DNA from: Mucilaginibacter gossypii | GTDB taxonomy: Bacteria; Bacteroidota; Bacteroidia; Sphingobacteriales; Sphingobacteriaceae | Reading direction: 5' to 3' | Length of the DNA stretch: 64,000 bases | Assembly (NCBI RefSeq): GCF_900100945.1 | Contig: NZ_FNCG01000011.1 | Coordinates: forward strand, 1 to 64,000 | Part shown: in pieces, positions 1 through 7,073 of the stretch | Position numbering within the stretch: the first letter of the stretch is position 1 | Layout of the letters: each line of letters starts with the position of its first letter | The notes under the pieces: generated by a model | Told to the model about the DNA's origin: nothing | Seen by the model: only the letters and a program-made list of their open reading frames with translations | The model's database searches: none | Position numbers and translations under genes: made by a program

Positions 1-106
1 CACTGGTGAAAGTCTCAAACGAACGAACCGGCTGGCCTTCAAGACCCACAAATACCTTGCGGGCTCCAATATCTATACCTGCCGCATGAAAATGCATCTT
101 TTCCAT
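1..106 (-). CDS. IS110-family transposase, N-terminal fragment (cut by window edge)
   Basis: Reading the minus strand from an ATG at 106 gives about 35 residues starting MEKMHFHAAGIDIGARK. The GIDIG segment is the first RuvC-like strand of IS110/IS1111 transposases and carries the first Asp of their DEDD catalytic set. The frame is open to base 1, so only the N-terminus is visible and intactness cannot be judged. IS110 enzymes are recombinases combining a RuvC-like and a Tnp domain, and the IS621-type members are guided by an element-encoded bridge RNA. The subgroup (IS110 or IS1111) cannot be told from this fragment. Confidence 0.8.
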   Translation of the reverse strand, partial: MEKMHFHAAGIDIGARKVFVGLEGQPVRSFETFTS

Positions 107-288
107 ACTTATAACGCTTTTTAAACCGTGCCCGAAGGAGTTTAAAGAAAAGACAGGCTACCCATCGGACAAATCACCCACACAAGGGATCGTACCATAC
201 CTTCAGACTCTTGCTTCGGAACCATACTCAGCAACAGGCAATAAGCACTATAACTCGGTCGGCCACACTGCACGGTTCAGCAAATCTA
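107..288 (-). ncRNA. Possible IS110 bridge-RNA region upstream of the transposase
   Basis: About 180 bases of non-coding sequence separate the transposase start from the flanking repeats. In IS110-group elements such as IS621 the bridge RNA is encoded in this position and on the same strand as the transposase. I could not fold the sequence or identify target- and donor-binding loops by eye, so this is a positional inference only. Confidence 0.3.
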
Positions 289-393
289 TGTCATTTCACC
301 TTCAGAGGCCACGGATTTAAACACTCAGGATGACAATAAGCGTTAATGTCATACATCCTTCAGAGGCCCCGGATTTAAACACTCCGCATGACA
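289..393. repeat. Tandem pair of 47-bp repeats with inverted TGTCAT/ATGACA ends
   Basis: Copies lie at 289-335 and 347-393, with a period of 58 bases. They share the core CTTCAGAGGCC followed by CGGATTTAAACACTC. Each copy begins with TGTCAT and ends with ATGACA, so each is bounded by a short inverted repeat. The TGTCATTTC start matches the large inverted repeat at 17872, which suggests membership of the same REP-like class. Confidence 0.8.
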
Positions 394-427
394 CTCATTT
401 TTAAACATATCAAGGGTAAGAACTAAA

Positions 428-484
428 CAATCCCCGATTAGCAGATTCTTCCTGCCTATTTGGGATTGCTTCGTTCCTCAATGA
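428..484. repeat. Degenerate half of a REP-like repeat
   Basis: GATTGCTTCGTTCCTCAATGA (464-484, apart from its last base) closely resembles the right half of the full inverted repeat at 36189-36278. CAATCCC (428-434) and GGGATTG (462-468) can pair. The outer left arm is absent, so this appears to be a truncated copy. Confidence 0.5.
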
Positions 485-531
485 TGCCTCTTATATTAAT
501 TAGTATAAAAATCAGACGGCAAATGAATATC

Positions 532-1110
532 TTACTTCTTCAAACTCCTCGTCCTCAATTTACTTAAAAACTCGGGCGAGATTCCTAAATATGAAGCTAT
601 ATAATGCTGCGGCACCCGTTGCGGGATGCTGGGATAGCGGTTAATAAATTCAATGTATTTTTCCATGGCTGTGGTTGCTATGGTTTTAAACAGCCGTTTT
701 TGAACTACCGTTAAATGCCTTTGCAGCATGAGCCTGAACATGCGCTCAAGCTTGGGTATTTCATTAAGTAAGCGTTCTTTTGAGGCGCGGGTGAGGATGA
801 GCAATTCGCAATCTTCTAACGTTTCGATGTACATACTGCATGGGGTTTGATCCTCAAAGCTGGCCAGGTCGCTTACCCACCAGTCTTCAATGGCAAATTG
901 CAGGGTTACTTCGGCGCCGTTTTCGTCGATGATATACTCGCGGATGCAGCCTTTGTTTACGTAGGCTTCAAAATTGCAGATATCTCCGGCTGCAAGTAAA
1001 CGTGTTTTTTTAGGTATTTTCCGGTATTCCAATATCTCATTAAACAGCGCGGTTTCTTCTGTAGTTAAACTAACCGACCGCGCCGCGTAATGATTGATAT
1101 TTTGAAACAT
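532..1110 (-). CDS. Crp/Fnr-family transcriptional regulator
   Basis: This is a 192-residue cytoplasmic regulator with a cyclic-nucleotide-binding-like beta-barrel (about residues 20-115), a dimerisation helix (about 115-150) and a C-terminal winged helix (VPQHYIASYLGISPEFLSKL, about 166-186). The family senses a ligand or redox state through the N-terminal domain. No Cys cluster for an Fe-S centre is visible, and the cAMP-binding cassette is not obviously conserved, so the signal is unknown. Bacteroidota members of this type often sit next to the genes they control, and the divergent aldo/keto reductase at 1241 is the natural candidate. The ATG at 1110 lies only four bases after a consensus -7 box, so the mRNA may be leaderless. 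Confidence 0.85.
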   Translation of the reverse strand: MFQNINHYAARSVSLTTEETALFNEILEYRKIPKKTRLLAAGDICNFEAYVNKGCIREYIIDENGAEVTLQFAIEDWWVSDLASFEDQTPCSMYIETLEDCELLILTRASKERLLNEIPKLERMFRLMLQRHLTVVQKRLFKTIATTAMEKYIEFINRYPSIPQRVPQHYIASYLGISPEFLSKLRTRSLKK

Positions 1111-1114
1111 GGCT

Positions 1115-1122
1115 CAAATATA
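1115..1122 (-). promoter_or_regulatory. Bacteroidota -7 box for the Crp/Fnr gene
   Basis: The minus strand reads TATATTTG, an exact TAnnTTTG match. A TTG (1145-1147 on the plus strand as CAA) lies 22 bases upstream as a -33 element. Only four bases separate the box from the ATG at 1110, which places the transcript start at or next to the start codon. Confidence 0.55.
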
Positions 1123-1240
1123 AGCCCGGAGCGGGGGATACCCACAAATATGCGCCTGTAAATAATTTTATTTCTTGTCCCAGTTCAATGGATTTTTGTG
1201 GCAGATAAGCCAACTTTGGACTTTACTAATTATTTAAGAT

Positions 1241-2236
1241 ATGACTTATCTACCTGATGCAAACCGTTACCAAAGCATGGAATATCGCCGTTGTGGTAAC
1301 AGCGGTTTAAAGTTGCCGGCGGTATCGCTTGGCTTGTGGCACAACTTCGGCGGTATCGATAGCCTGGAGAATGCTCGTAACATTTTACGTTTAGCCTTTG
1401 ATAAAGGCATCACCCATTTTGACCTGGCCAACAACTACGGCCCGCCGCCGGGCTCGGCCGAAGAAAGTTTTGGCCGTATTTTTAAAGATGATTTTAAAAA
1501 CTACCGCGATGAACTTATTATTTCAAGCAAAGCCGGATGGGGTATGTGGGAAGGCCCGTATGGCGACTGGGGCTCAAAAAAATATTTGGTAGCCAGTTTA
1601 GATCAAAGCCTTAAACGTATGGGGCTTGATTATGTAGATATTTTCTATCATCACCGTCCTGACCCTGAAACCCCCATCGAAGAAACTATGGGCGCGTTGG
1701 ATCTGATAGTACGCCAGGGTAAAGCCCTGTATGTTGGGATCTCAAGCTACAGCGCTTCCGAAACTGAAAAGGCAGTTGCCGTATTGAAAGAGCTGGGCAC
1801 ACCATGCCTCATTCATCAGCCTAAATATTCCATGTTCGATAGGTGGGTTGAAGGTGGCTTGCTTGATGTGCTGGAAGACAAAGGTGTAGGCTGTATACCA
1901 TTCTCTCCGCTGGCACAGGGGTTATTAACCAATAAATATCTGAAAGGTATTCCGGAAGGATCGCGGGCAGCTGCCCATCGTGGTAACGGCGCTATCGACG
2001 AAGATGCCATAACCGAACAAAATATAGCCAAAGCAGCCAAGCTAAACGAAATTGCATTGCAGAGGGGCCAAAACCTGGCGCAGATGGCCTTATCGTGGAT
2101 CTTGAAAGATAAACGCATCACTTCGGTGTTGATCGGTGCAAGTAAGCCGGAGCAGGTTACAGATTCTATCGGTTGTTTAGCCAATACATCATTTAGTGAT
2201 GAGGAGTTAAAGCTGATCAACAATATACTGGCGTAA
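1241..2236 (+). CDS. gpr: Aldo/keto reductase, YghZ/Gpr type (L-glyceraldehyde 3-phosphate reductase)
   Basis: This is a 331-residue NADPH-dependent reductase. The sequence follows E. coli YghZ/Gpr closely: a SLGLWHNFG segment, then FDLANNYGPPPGSAEESFG, then KRMGLDYVDIFYHHR and the C-terminal ALSWILKD and SVLIGAS cofactor loop. The catalytic tetrad is visible as Asp61, Tyr66, Lys97 and His138. E. coli Gpr reduces L-glyceraldehyde 3-phosphate and detoxifies methylglyoxal; the same activity is inferred here. The gene is divergent from the Crp/Fnr regulator with a 130-base shared spacer, and it ends in a hairpin terminator at 2276. The whole family length is present. Confidence 0.88.
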   Translation: MTYLPDANRYQSMEYRRCGNSGLKLPAVSLGLWHNFGGIDSLENARNILRLAFDKGITHFDLANNYGPPPGSAEESFGRIFKDDFKNYRDELIISSKAGWGMWEGPYGDWGSKKYLVASLDQSLKRMGLDYVDIFYHHRPDPETPIEETMGALDLIVRQGKALYVGISSYSASETEKAVAVLKELGTPCLIHQPKYSMFDRWVEGGLLDVLEDKGVGCIPFSPLAQGLLTNKYLKGIPEGSRAAAHRGNGAIDEDAITEQNIAKAAKLNEIALQRGQNLAQMALSWILKDKRITSVLIGASKPEQVTDSIGCLANTSFSDEELKLINNILA

Positions 2237-2275
2237 GACTAACCAATTCTGATATATTACAATCGACTATTGTTA

Positions 2276-2309
2276 GCCTTCGGTGTAAACCGGAGGCTTT
2301 TTTGTTTTT
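2276..2309 (+). terminator. Rho-independent terminator after the aldo/keto reductase
   Basis: GCCTTCGGT (2276-2284) pairs with ACCGGAGGC (2289-2297) around a GTAA loop, with one G-U pair. A T-rich run interrupted by one G follows (2298-2309). Confidence 0.85.
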
Positions 2310-2327
2310 AATTATAAGGTAGTTTTT

Positions 2328-2335
2328 TACCTTTG
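2328..2335 (+). promoter_or_regulatory. Bacteroidota -7 box of the RNA repair operon
   Basis: TACCTTTG is an exact TAnnTTTG match. A TTG at 2302-2304 lies 23 bases upstream as a possible -33 element. The predicted start near 2341 gives a leader of about 120 bases before the ATG at 2462. Confidence 0.65.
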
Positions 2336-2378
2336 CACCAGTAACAACAAAAACTCTCAAAAATTTGAGCCATGTAAT

Positions 2379-2421
2379 CTCATTAGCATAAACGTTTAAT
2401 GAGCTTCCCCATCCCAGGGGA
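2379..2421 (+). promoter_or_regulatory. Two consecutive hairpins in the leader of the RNA repair operon
   Basis: CTCATTA (2379-2385) pairs with TAATGAG (2397-2403). Immediately after it, TCCCC (2406-2410) pairs with GGGGA (2417-2421). The second hairpin runs into AGGAGGTGAA, but this lies about 30 bases before the ATG, so it is not a normally spaced ribosome binding site. A role in control of the operon is inferred only from position. Confidence 0.4.
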
Positions 2422-2461
2422 GGAGGTGAATTTCTATTTCTTTTAATTAAAATTTTACAAC

Positions 2462-3172
2462 ATGGCTATATCACAAAAATATGGTCGTACGTATCATTAT
2501 CCGTTTTCGCCGGGTACAACCAGCGATGACAGGATACAGCACGACTATTGGCAACACATACAAAAAATACCCGCGCTTATCCATACTGAAAAGCTGGATG
2601 GCGAGAATAACTGCTTATCGCGGCACGGCGTTTTTGCACGGTCTCATGCAGCACCAACGGTCTCTGCCTGGACGGAGAGCATCCGTAGGTTTTGGCAGTT
2701 GATCAAAAATGATCTGGGTGATATGGAGATCTTCCTTGAAAATCTCTACGCTGTCCATTCTATCGAATACCGGAACCTCGAACATCATTTTTATGTGTTC
2801 GGGATCCGCGAGCATAACCGTTGGTTAAGCTGGGAGGAGACAAAGTTTTATGCCGCAATGATCGGTTTGCCAACCGTTCCCGAACTGGGCGTTGTTCATT
2901 TGCCTGTTGAGCAGTTAAAGTTTGAGCATGATGTTTTGGCTCTTACCAAAAGCAGGGGGACTTTTGAGCCTTATGATGTGTTGGACGGAAAACCTGCAAC
3001 TATCGAAGGCATAGTATCCCGCAATGCGGATGGATATGCAGCAGATGATTTTGCGTATAATGTATTTAAATATGTAAGGAAAGGGCACGTTAAAACCAGC
3101 CAGCACTGGACACGAAGCTGGAAACGTGCACCATTAAAAAATGAAGGAGGTAACTATGTGGGCCATTACTAA
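2462..3172 (+). CDS. ATP-dependent RNA ligase (PF09414 type)
   Basis: This 236-residue enzyme has all nucleotidyltransferase motifs of the covalent ligase superfamily: motif I with the adenylated lysine, KLDGEN (Lys44); a motif Ia-like Arg-Ser-His (60-62); an acidic ENLY segment (93-96); motif III FYVFGI (110-115); motif IV EGIV (182-185); and motif V KYVRK (203-207). It is expected to seal 5'-phosphate and 3'-hydroxyl RNA ends with ATP through an enzyme-AMP intermediate. It lacks any large added domain, so the specificity domain is minimal. The next gene overlaps its end by 17 bases and supplies the end-healing activities, which supports RNA rather than general DNA ligation. The natural substrate (for example cleaved tRNA) is not shown by the sequence. 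Confidence 0.85.
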   Translation: MAISQKYGRTYHYPFSPGTTSDDRIQHDYWQHIQKIPALIHTEKLDGENNCLSRHGVFARSHAAPTVSAWTESIRRFWQLIKNDLGDMEIFLENLYAVHSIEYRNLEHHFYVFGIREHNRWLSWEETKFYAAMIGLPTVPELGVVHLPVEQLKFEHDVLALTKSRGTFEPYDVLDGKPATIEGIVSRNADGYAADDFAYNVFKYVRKGHVKTSQHWTRSWKRAPLKNEGGNYVGHY

Positions 3173-4271
3173 AAATAAAGACTGGACATATCTCGAAACC
3201 CGTTTTGATTGGGTACAACGGATGAAGGATGTACCGCAGGATGCCATATACCATGCCGAAGGCAATGTTGCCATCCACACCCAAATGGTACTTGAAGCAC
3301 TAACTGCTGAGCAAATTTATAAGGAACTGTTAGCCCAGGAACAGGAAATACTTTGGGCAGCTGCTTTGCTGCACGATGTTGAAAAATATAGCACGACAGT
3401 AATTGAGCCGGATGGACGGATTACTTCAAACGGACATGCCCGTAAAGGAGCTATGACAGCCCGGCAGATATTGTACAGGGAAATACCAACGCCTTTTGCT
3501 ATACGTGAACAGGTAGCCGGGTTGGTGCGTTATCATGGTTTGCCACTTTGGATATTCGAAAAAAGCGACCCGGTAAAGTCCCTGATTATGGCAAGCATGG
3601 AGGTTAACACGCAATGGCTTGCTTTGCTTGCCCGTGCTGATATGTTGGGCCGAACCTGTGAGGACAAGGATGAAATGTTGTACAAAGTGGATTGCTTTGA
3701 AGCTTTTTGTCGGGAGCAAAATTGCTGGGGTGTTGCCCGGGCATTTACAAGTGATGAAGCGAAGATATATTATATGCAGCACGAAGATGGATATGCAGAT
3801 TATGTACCTTTTGAACAGCCCGTTAACGAAGTGATATTGATGAGTGGCTTGCCCGGAGCAGGTAAAAATACTTATATCCAAAAGAATTATCCTGATATGC
3901 CGGTAATATCACTCGACGATATCCGTGCAGCAAAAGGTATTTCGCCTACGGATAAAAGCGGTAATGGTATAGTAATACAGGAAGCCAAAGAACAGGCCCG
4001 TGTGTTTTTGAGGAAACAAAAAGGCTTTATCTGGAATGCTACCAATATTACCCGGCAAATGCGTTTACAATTGATCGAACTATTTGCCACTTACAAAGCC
4101 GCGGTAAAGATTATTTATGTGGAAGTACCCTACGTCGGATTACTAAAGCAGAACAGGAACCGCGAAGCAGCCATACCAGATGCGGTACTTGAAAGGTTGA
4201 TTGATAAGTTGGAAACTCCGGCATTGTGGGAGGCTCATACAGTGGTTTACCAGGTGAATGATACAGTTTGA
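3156..4271 (+). CDS. HD-Pnk: 2',3'-phosphoesterase HD domain fused to 5'-OH polynucleotide kinase
   Basis: About 371 residues from the ATG at 3156, chosen because AAGGAGG (3142-3148) is correctly spaced before it; the frame also opens at 3141. The N-terminal HD domain (about 20-200) has His41, the LLHD pair (73-74), His94 in GHARKG, His127 and Asp162 as metal-ligand candidates. The C-terminal P-loop kinase (about 225-370) has GLPGAGKNT (231-239), an LDD pair (254-255) and an NATN segment near 294. The same architecture in Runella slithyformis HD-Pnk removes 2',3'-cyclic or 3'-phosphates and phosphorylates 5'-OH ends, and such genes often sit in operons with an ATP-dependent ligase, as here. 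The residue after the P-loop Lys is Asn rather than Ser/Thr, followed by Thr. Confidence 0.87.
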   Translation: MWAITKNKDWTYLETRFDWVQRMKDVPQDAIYHAEGNVAIHTQMVLEALTAEQIYKELLAQEQEILWAAALLHDVEKYSTTVIEPDGRITSNGHARKGAMTARQILYREIPTPFAIREQVAGLVRYHGLPLWIFEKSDPVKSLIMASMEVNTQWLALLARADMLGRTCEDKDEMLYKVDCFEAFCREQNCWGVARAFTSDEAKIYYMQHEDGYADYVPFEQPVNEVILMSGLPGAGKNTYIQKNYPDMPVISLDDIRAAKGISPTDKSGNGIVIQEAKEQARVFLRKQKGFIWNATNITRQMRLQLIELFATYKAAVKIIYVEVPYVGLLKQNRNREAAIPDAVLERLIDKLETPALWEAHTVVYQVNDTV

Positions 4272-4279
4272 AAATTAAG

Positions 4280-4304
4280 CGCCGCCAATGCTGGCGGCGT
4301 TTTT
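4280..4304 (+). terminator. Strong terminator after the RNA repair operon
   Basis: CGCCGCCA (4280-4287) and TGGCGGCG (4292-4299) form a perfect GC-rich stem with an ATGC loop, followed by TTTTT. An A-rich stretch precedes it, so it may also stop transcripts of the convergent minus-strand operon ending at 4322. Confidence 0.9.
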
Positions 4305-4321
4305 ACCAATCCCAGTTGGTG

Positions 4322-5401
4322 CTATGCTTCTTGTTGCTTTCGCATACGCCATATAAAACCATCAAGTACATAATGGGTTGACTGTGGCAAGGCTAAAAGC
4401 GGAACGGTTAAGGCGAGGATCATATCGCTGTTAATGGATGGTAACCCTGCAAAGATCCTGAATACCGAAACGTGCTCTTTCCAGATCAGGCCATCCCAAA
4501 GACCTTCTTCTACATAAGCAAACAAAATAAGCAGGCCGATAAATGAAAGTACCCCGTATTTGCTAAAAGTAAGTTTCATGAACCCTGTCTGGTAGTTTTT
4601 TTGACCGGTAAATTTTTTCTGCTCATAAAACCACACTAATGCCATGTACGGAATGCCATGCGATACCACGTTGAGCGTGGTGAAAGCCATATCGCCATTA
4701 TAATATACAATCCCGAAATACCACGACAGGAACGTGCCAAGCACCACCATGTTTTTGGGTAAATTAAACTGTTGTTTTTTAATGTAAAGCCATACTTCCT
4801 TAATGATAAACAGCGCTATGCTAAGGAGGTAGATGACTTTGGCGGCTATAAGTAAACCATCAAAATGGAATAAAACAAAATCCCCGTTAACAAACCAGTT
4901 GAAGTTTTTTTTGTAGCCTGCAAAATGCCAGTATAGCAAGGGATATATGGTAGCTATATAAATAGCTGTATTGTCAATATACTTTAATAATGATGTTTGA
5001 TTTTCCCGGCGCGAGTAAATGCGCAGAAAACCATACTGTTGCCTGATAAAGTGATAGACGGCAAGGTAAGCTAATAGCCGCCAAAAAAATATACCGCCGG
5101 CCAGGTAAAGCATCACACCACCTATATAACAAAACAAGGGAACAGCTATCAGTATATGCGGCTGCTTTTTAAATTCGGGCGGATTAAAATAAGTTCTGTA
5201 AAGGGTGCTGTAAACATGGGCTACATCAATCATTACAATCAGCACAACCCAATACTGCACCGGCATAAGCGCTGAGTTTTTAAATTGTGCCGGAAAAAGC
5301 GCTACGGTAAGCAGCGCAATAAATGGAGGCGACAGGATGAAGACCCCATCGGTAAGGCTATTCTTTACCCATGGTTGGGTACCTGTTTTAAGCTGCTCCA
5401 T
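4322..5401 (-). CDS. Polytopic membrane protein, last gene of the SpeD/DUF4178 operon
   Basis: I do not recognise this family. From the ATG at 5401 it is about 359 residues with nine or ten hydrophobic segments and no signal peptide. Several histidines lie in or next to membrane segments: AHVYST, YHFIRQQYG, NVVSHGIPYMAL and a C-terminal STHYVLDGFIWR. This pattern recalls membrane enzymes with a His-bound metal, but no catalytic motif can be named. The frame is open further upstream to a TTG at 5458, but that would overlap the oxidase gene by 71 bases; the ATG overlaps it by 14. The overlap suggests translational coupling to the oxidase, so a shared pathway is likely. Confidence 0.7.
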   Translation of the reverse strand: MEQLKTGTQPWVKNSLTDGVFILSPPFIALLTVALFPAQFKNSALMPVQYWVVLIVMIDVAHVYSTLYRTYFNPPEFKKQPHILIAVPLFCYIGGVMLYLAGGIFFWRLLAYLAVYHFIRQQYGFLRIYSRRENQTSLLKYIDNTAIYIATIYPLLYWHFAGYKKNFNWFVNGDFVLFHFDGLLIAAKVIYLLSIALFIIKEVWLYIKKQQFNLPKNMVVLGTFLSWYFGIVYYNGDMAFTTLNVVSHGIPYMALVWFYEQKKFTGQKNYQTGFMKLTFSKYGVLSFIGLLILFAYVEEGLWDGLIWKEHVSVFRIFAGLPSINSDMILALTVPLLALPQSTHYVLDGFIWRMRKQQEA

Positions 5402-7073
5402 TGTTATGTTCAATAACTTGCTGTGCTGCCCGGATGCCCTGGTGAAAGGCCTCTTCAAAAATGGAAATCCCGCTTAGATCGGTATGCGCAAAAAAGATTT
5501 GATTATTGATAGCCTGCTTTGCTTGTTGGCGGTTACTGCCCCAGATATAATTTACCGACGGTGCTATCATGCCATGGCCCCAAAGCCACATATCGGCCTG
5601 TTCAATATGCTCCGTTATACCGGGGTGCATCTGTTCCATTTCACTTATTACTATATCCAGCCATTGTTCATACGTACGGGTATAGGCTGCAAGACGGGCT
5701 AATCTGGGCTCTTTATCGCAAAGCGGTAGGTAGTAGGTAATGACCTTTTTTGCTTCAACCAGTTTTGTGTCCTGCTGGTTGGCATTTACATAACCTACTG
5801 ATGCCGTGTTGTAAGCCACATTATCCCAGCAAAGCACCATGCCTTTAGCAGCCGTTGGGATTTCGTTAACGGTAAGGTTGGCGATGAGCCATGGCGAATA
5901 ATGCAGCATACTTGCATCAAAGCCAGGTCGTGCTATGTTTTTAAGAAGTTTTTGATTAACAAATTGAGGCGAGGCCATGATCACTTTATCTGCATGGAAA
6001 ATAGCAGATGTATTTTGTTTCAGATCAAGGACTTTTACTGCTACTTTACCGTTTTTATCCAGTTGAATATCATAGGCTAAATGCGATGTTTGCACGTGAT
6101 CTTTAACAGTTTCCCTTAGTCTTTTCATTAGCCAGCCATTACCCTCGGGCCAGGTAATTACTGCATTGGGATCGGCATTGGCAGCTGTTCCTTTCCTGGC
6201 CGAAAAATAATGAAGGCCGGCCCATGCACTAACATTCAAGGCCGGTGTACCATAATCATCCTTGCAGCAATAGTTTAGGTACCACAATAAATAAGGAGAA
6301 TTAAAGCCGTTTTGTTGTAAGTAATCATGAAAACTTATCCTGTCGAGCTTACGGTAAGTATCATCGGCCGAGCTGTTATCCAACGGGATATCAAAAACGT
6401 ATTTGCTATCGTTGCCCCGGGCGTTTTTGAGTTGGGTTATCAGGTTGAAAAAGCGAATGACCTGTTTGCGGTCATTATCGGTAACACCAAAATCGGGTAC
6501 TATGCCTTCCTGCCAGTGGCCGTTGATGAGCAGGCGTTCTTCAGGGTCGAAACAGAGGTAAAACTCGTTGTAATAAGGCTGCCCTTTTTCGTCGAAGTGG
6601 GTTATTACGCCGTTCTCCTGTAAAAAGTCTACCAGTGGTTTATCGTAATTATTTACAATAGGAATGTAATGAGCTCCTAAGGGGTAAGAGGAAACACTAT
6701 TTGTGCCAAAGAATGCGTTGCCACCAGTGTGATCTTCCAGTTCCAGTAATTTAAAATCTGTTTCTCCCTGTTTCTGCAGCCATCTTGCGGCCGATAGCCC
6801 GGAGATGCCGCTGCCGATGATCAGTGTTTTAACTGATTGCTGCGAGGATGGAATTGGCATAGGCAACTTATCGCGCAGTGCATGACCCGCTTTTGCGTTC
6901 GGCCCCGAAAGTTTACCTTTTATGTGTGCATAAGCCGGTTTACCACCACCTATTTTTCGGATGCACCCGTTAAAAAAAATAGCGCCTGTTACCAGGCCAG
7001 CCTGCAACAGGAATGACCGGCGGCTTAAAGGTTTTACGCCAGATGAGCGGTTATAAAACAGTCGACCACTCAT
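5388..7073 (-). CDS. FAD-dependent amine-oxidase-like oxidoreductase, Tat-exported
   Basis: About 561 residues from the ATG at 7073. It begins with a twin-arginine signal (LSRRSFLLQAG) ending in FFNGC, which may be a lipobox, so the protein is probably exported folded and possibly lipid-anchored. A Rossmann FAD-binding motif (IIGSGISGLSAARWL) follows near residue 85, then an ELEDHTGGN segment typical of flavin amine oxidases and phytoene-desaturase-like enzymes. A C-terminal FAHTDLSG(I) segment near 535 is the second FAD contact. The substrate is unknown. Its place after a spermidine-synthase-like gene suggests an amine or aminopropyl product, but this is inference. Its start lies inside the upstream gene (23-base overlap) and its end inside the next gene. 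Confidence 0.8.
   Translation of the reverse strand: MSGRLFYNRSSGVKPLSRRSFLLQAGLVTGAIFFNGCIRKIGGGKPAYAHIKGKLSGPNAKAGHALRDKLPMPIPSSQQSVKTLIIGSGISGLSAARWLQKQGETDFKLLELEDHTGGNAFFGTNSVSSYPLGAHYIPIVNNYDKPLVDFLQENGVITHFDEKGQPYYNEFYLCFDPEERLLINGHWQEGIVPDFGVTDNDRKQVIRFFNLITQLKNARGNDSKYVFDIPLDNSSADDTYRKLDRISFHDYLQQNGFNSPYLLWYLNYCCKDDYGTPALNVSAWAGLHYFSARKGTAANADPNAVITWPEGNGWLMKRLRETVKDHVQTSHLAYDIQLDKNGKVAVKVLDLKQNTSAIFHADKVIMASPQFVNQKLLKNIARPGFDASMLHYSPWLIANLTVNEIPTAAKGMVLCWDNVAYNTASVGYVNANQQDTKLVEAKKVITYYLPLCDKEPRLARLAAYTRTYEQWLDIVISEMEQMHPGITEHIEQADMWLWGHGMIAPSVNYIWGSNRQQAKQAINNQIFFAHTDLSGISIFEEAFHQGIRAAQQVIEHNNGAA

Larger units (their letters stand above)
1..288 (-). mobile_element. Left part of an IS110-like insertion sequence
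   Basis: This comprises the transposase start (1-106) and the non-coding stretch upstream of it. The outer boundary is not resolved. I place it provisionally before the REP-like repeats that begin at 289, because those resemble genomic repeats elsewhere in the window (17872, 36189) rather than element sequence. IS110 members often lack clear terminal inverted repeats, so the end cannot be fixed by eye. Confidence 0.5.

Noticed and set aside
289..393. Possible mini-CRISPR
   Set aside because: There are only two repeats, the intervening sequence is 11 bases, and no cas genes are in the window.
2417..2430. Ribosome binding site for the RNA ligase
   Set aside because: AGGAGGTGAA looks like a Shine-Dalgarno sequence but lies about 30 bases before the ATG, too far for normal use.
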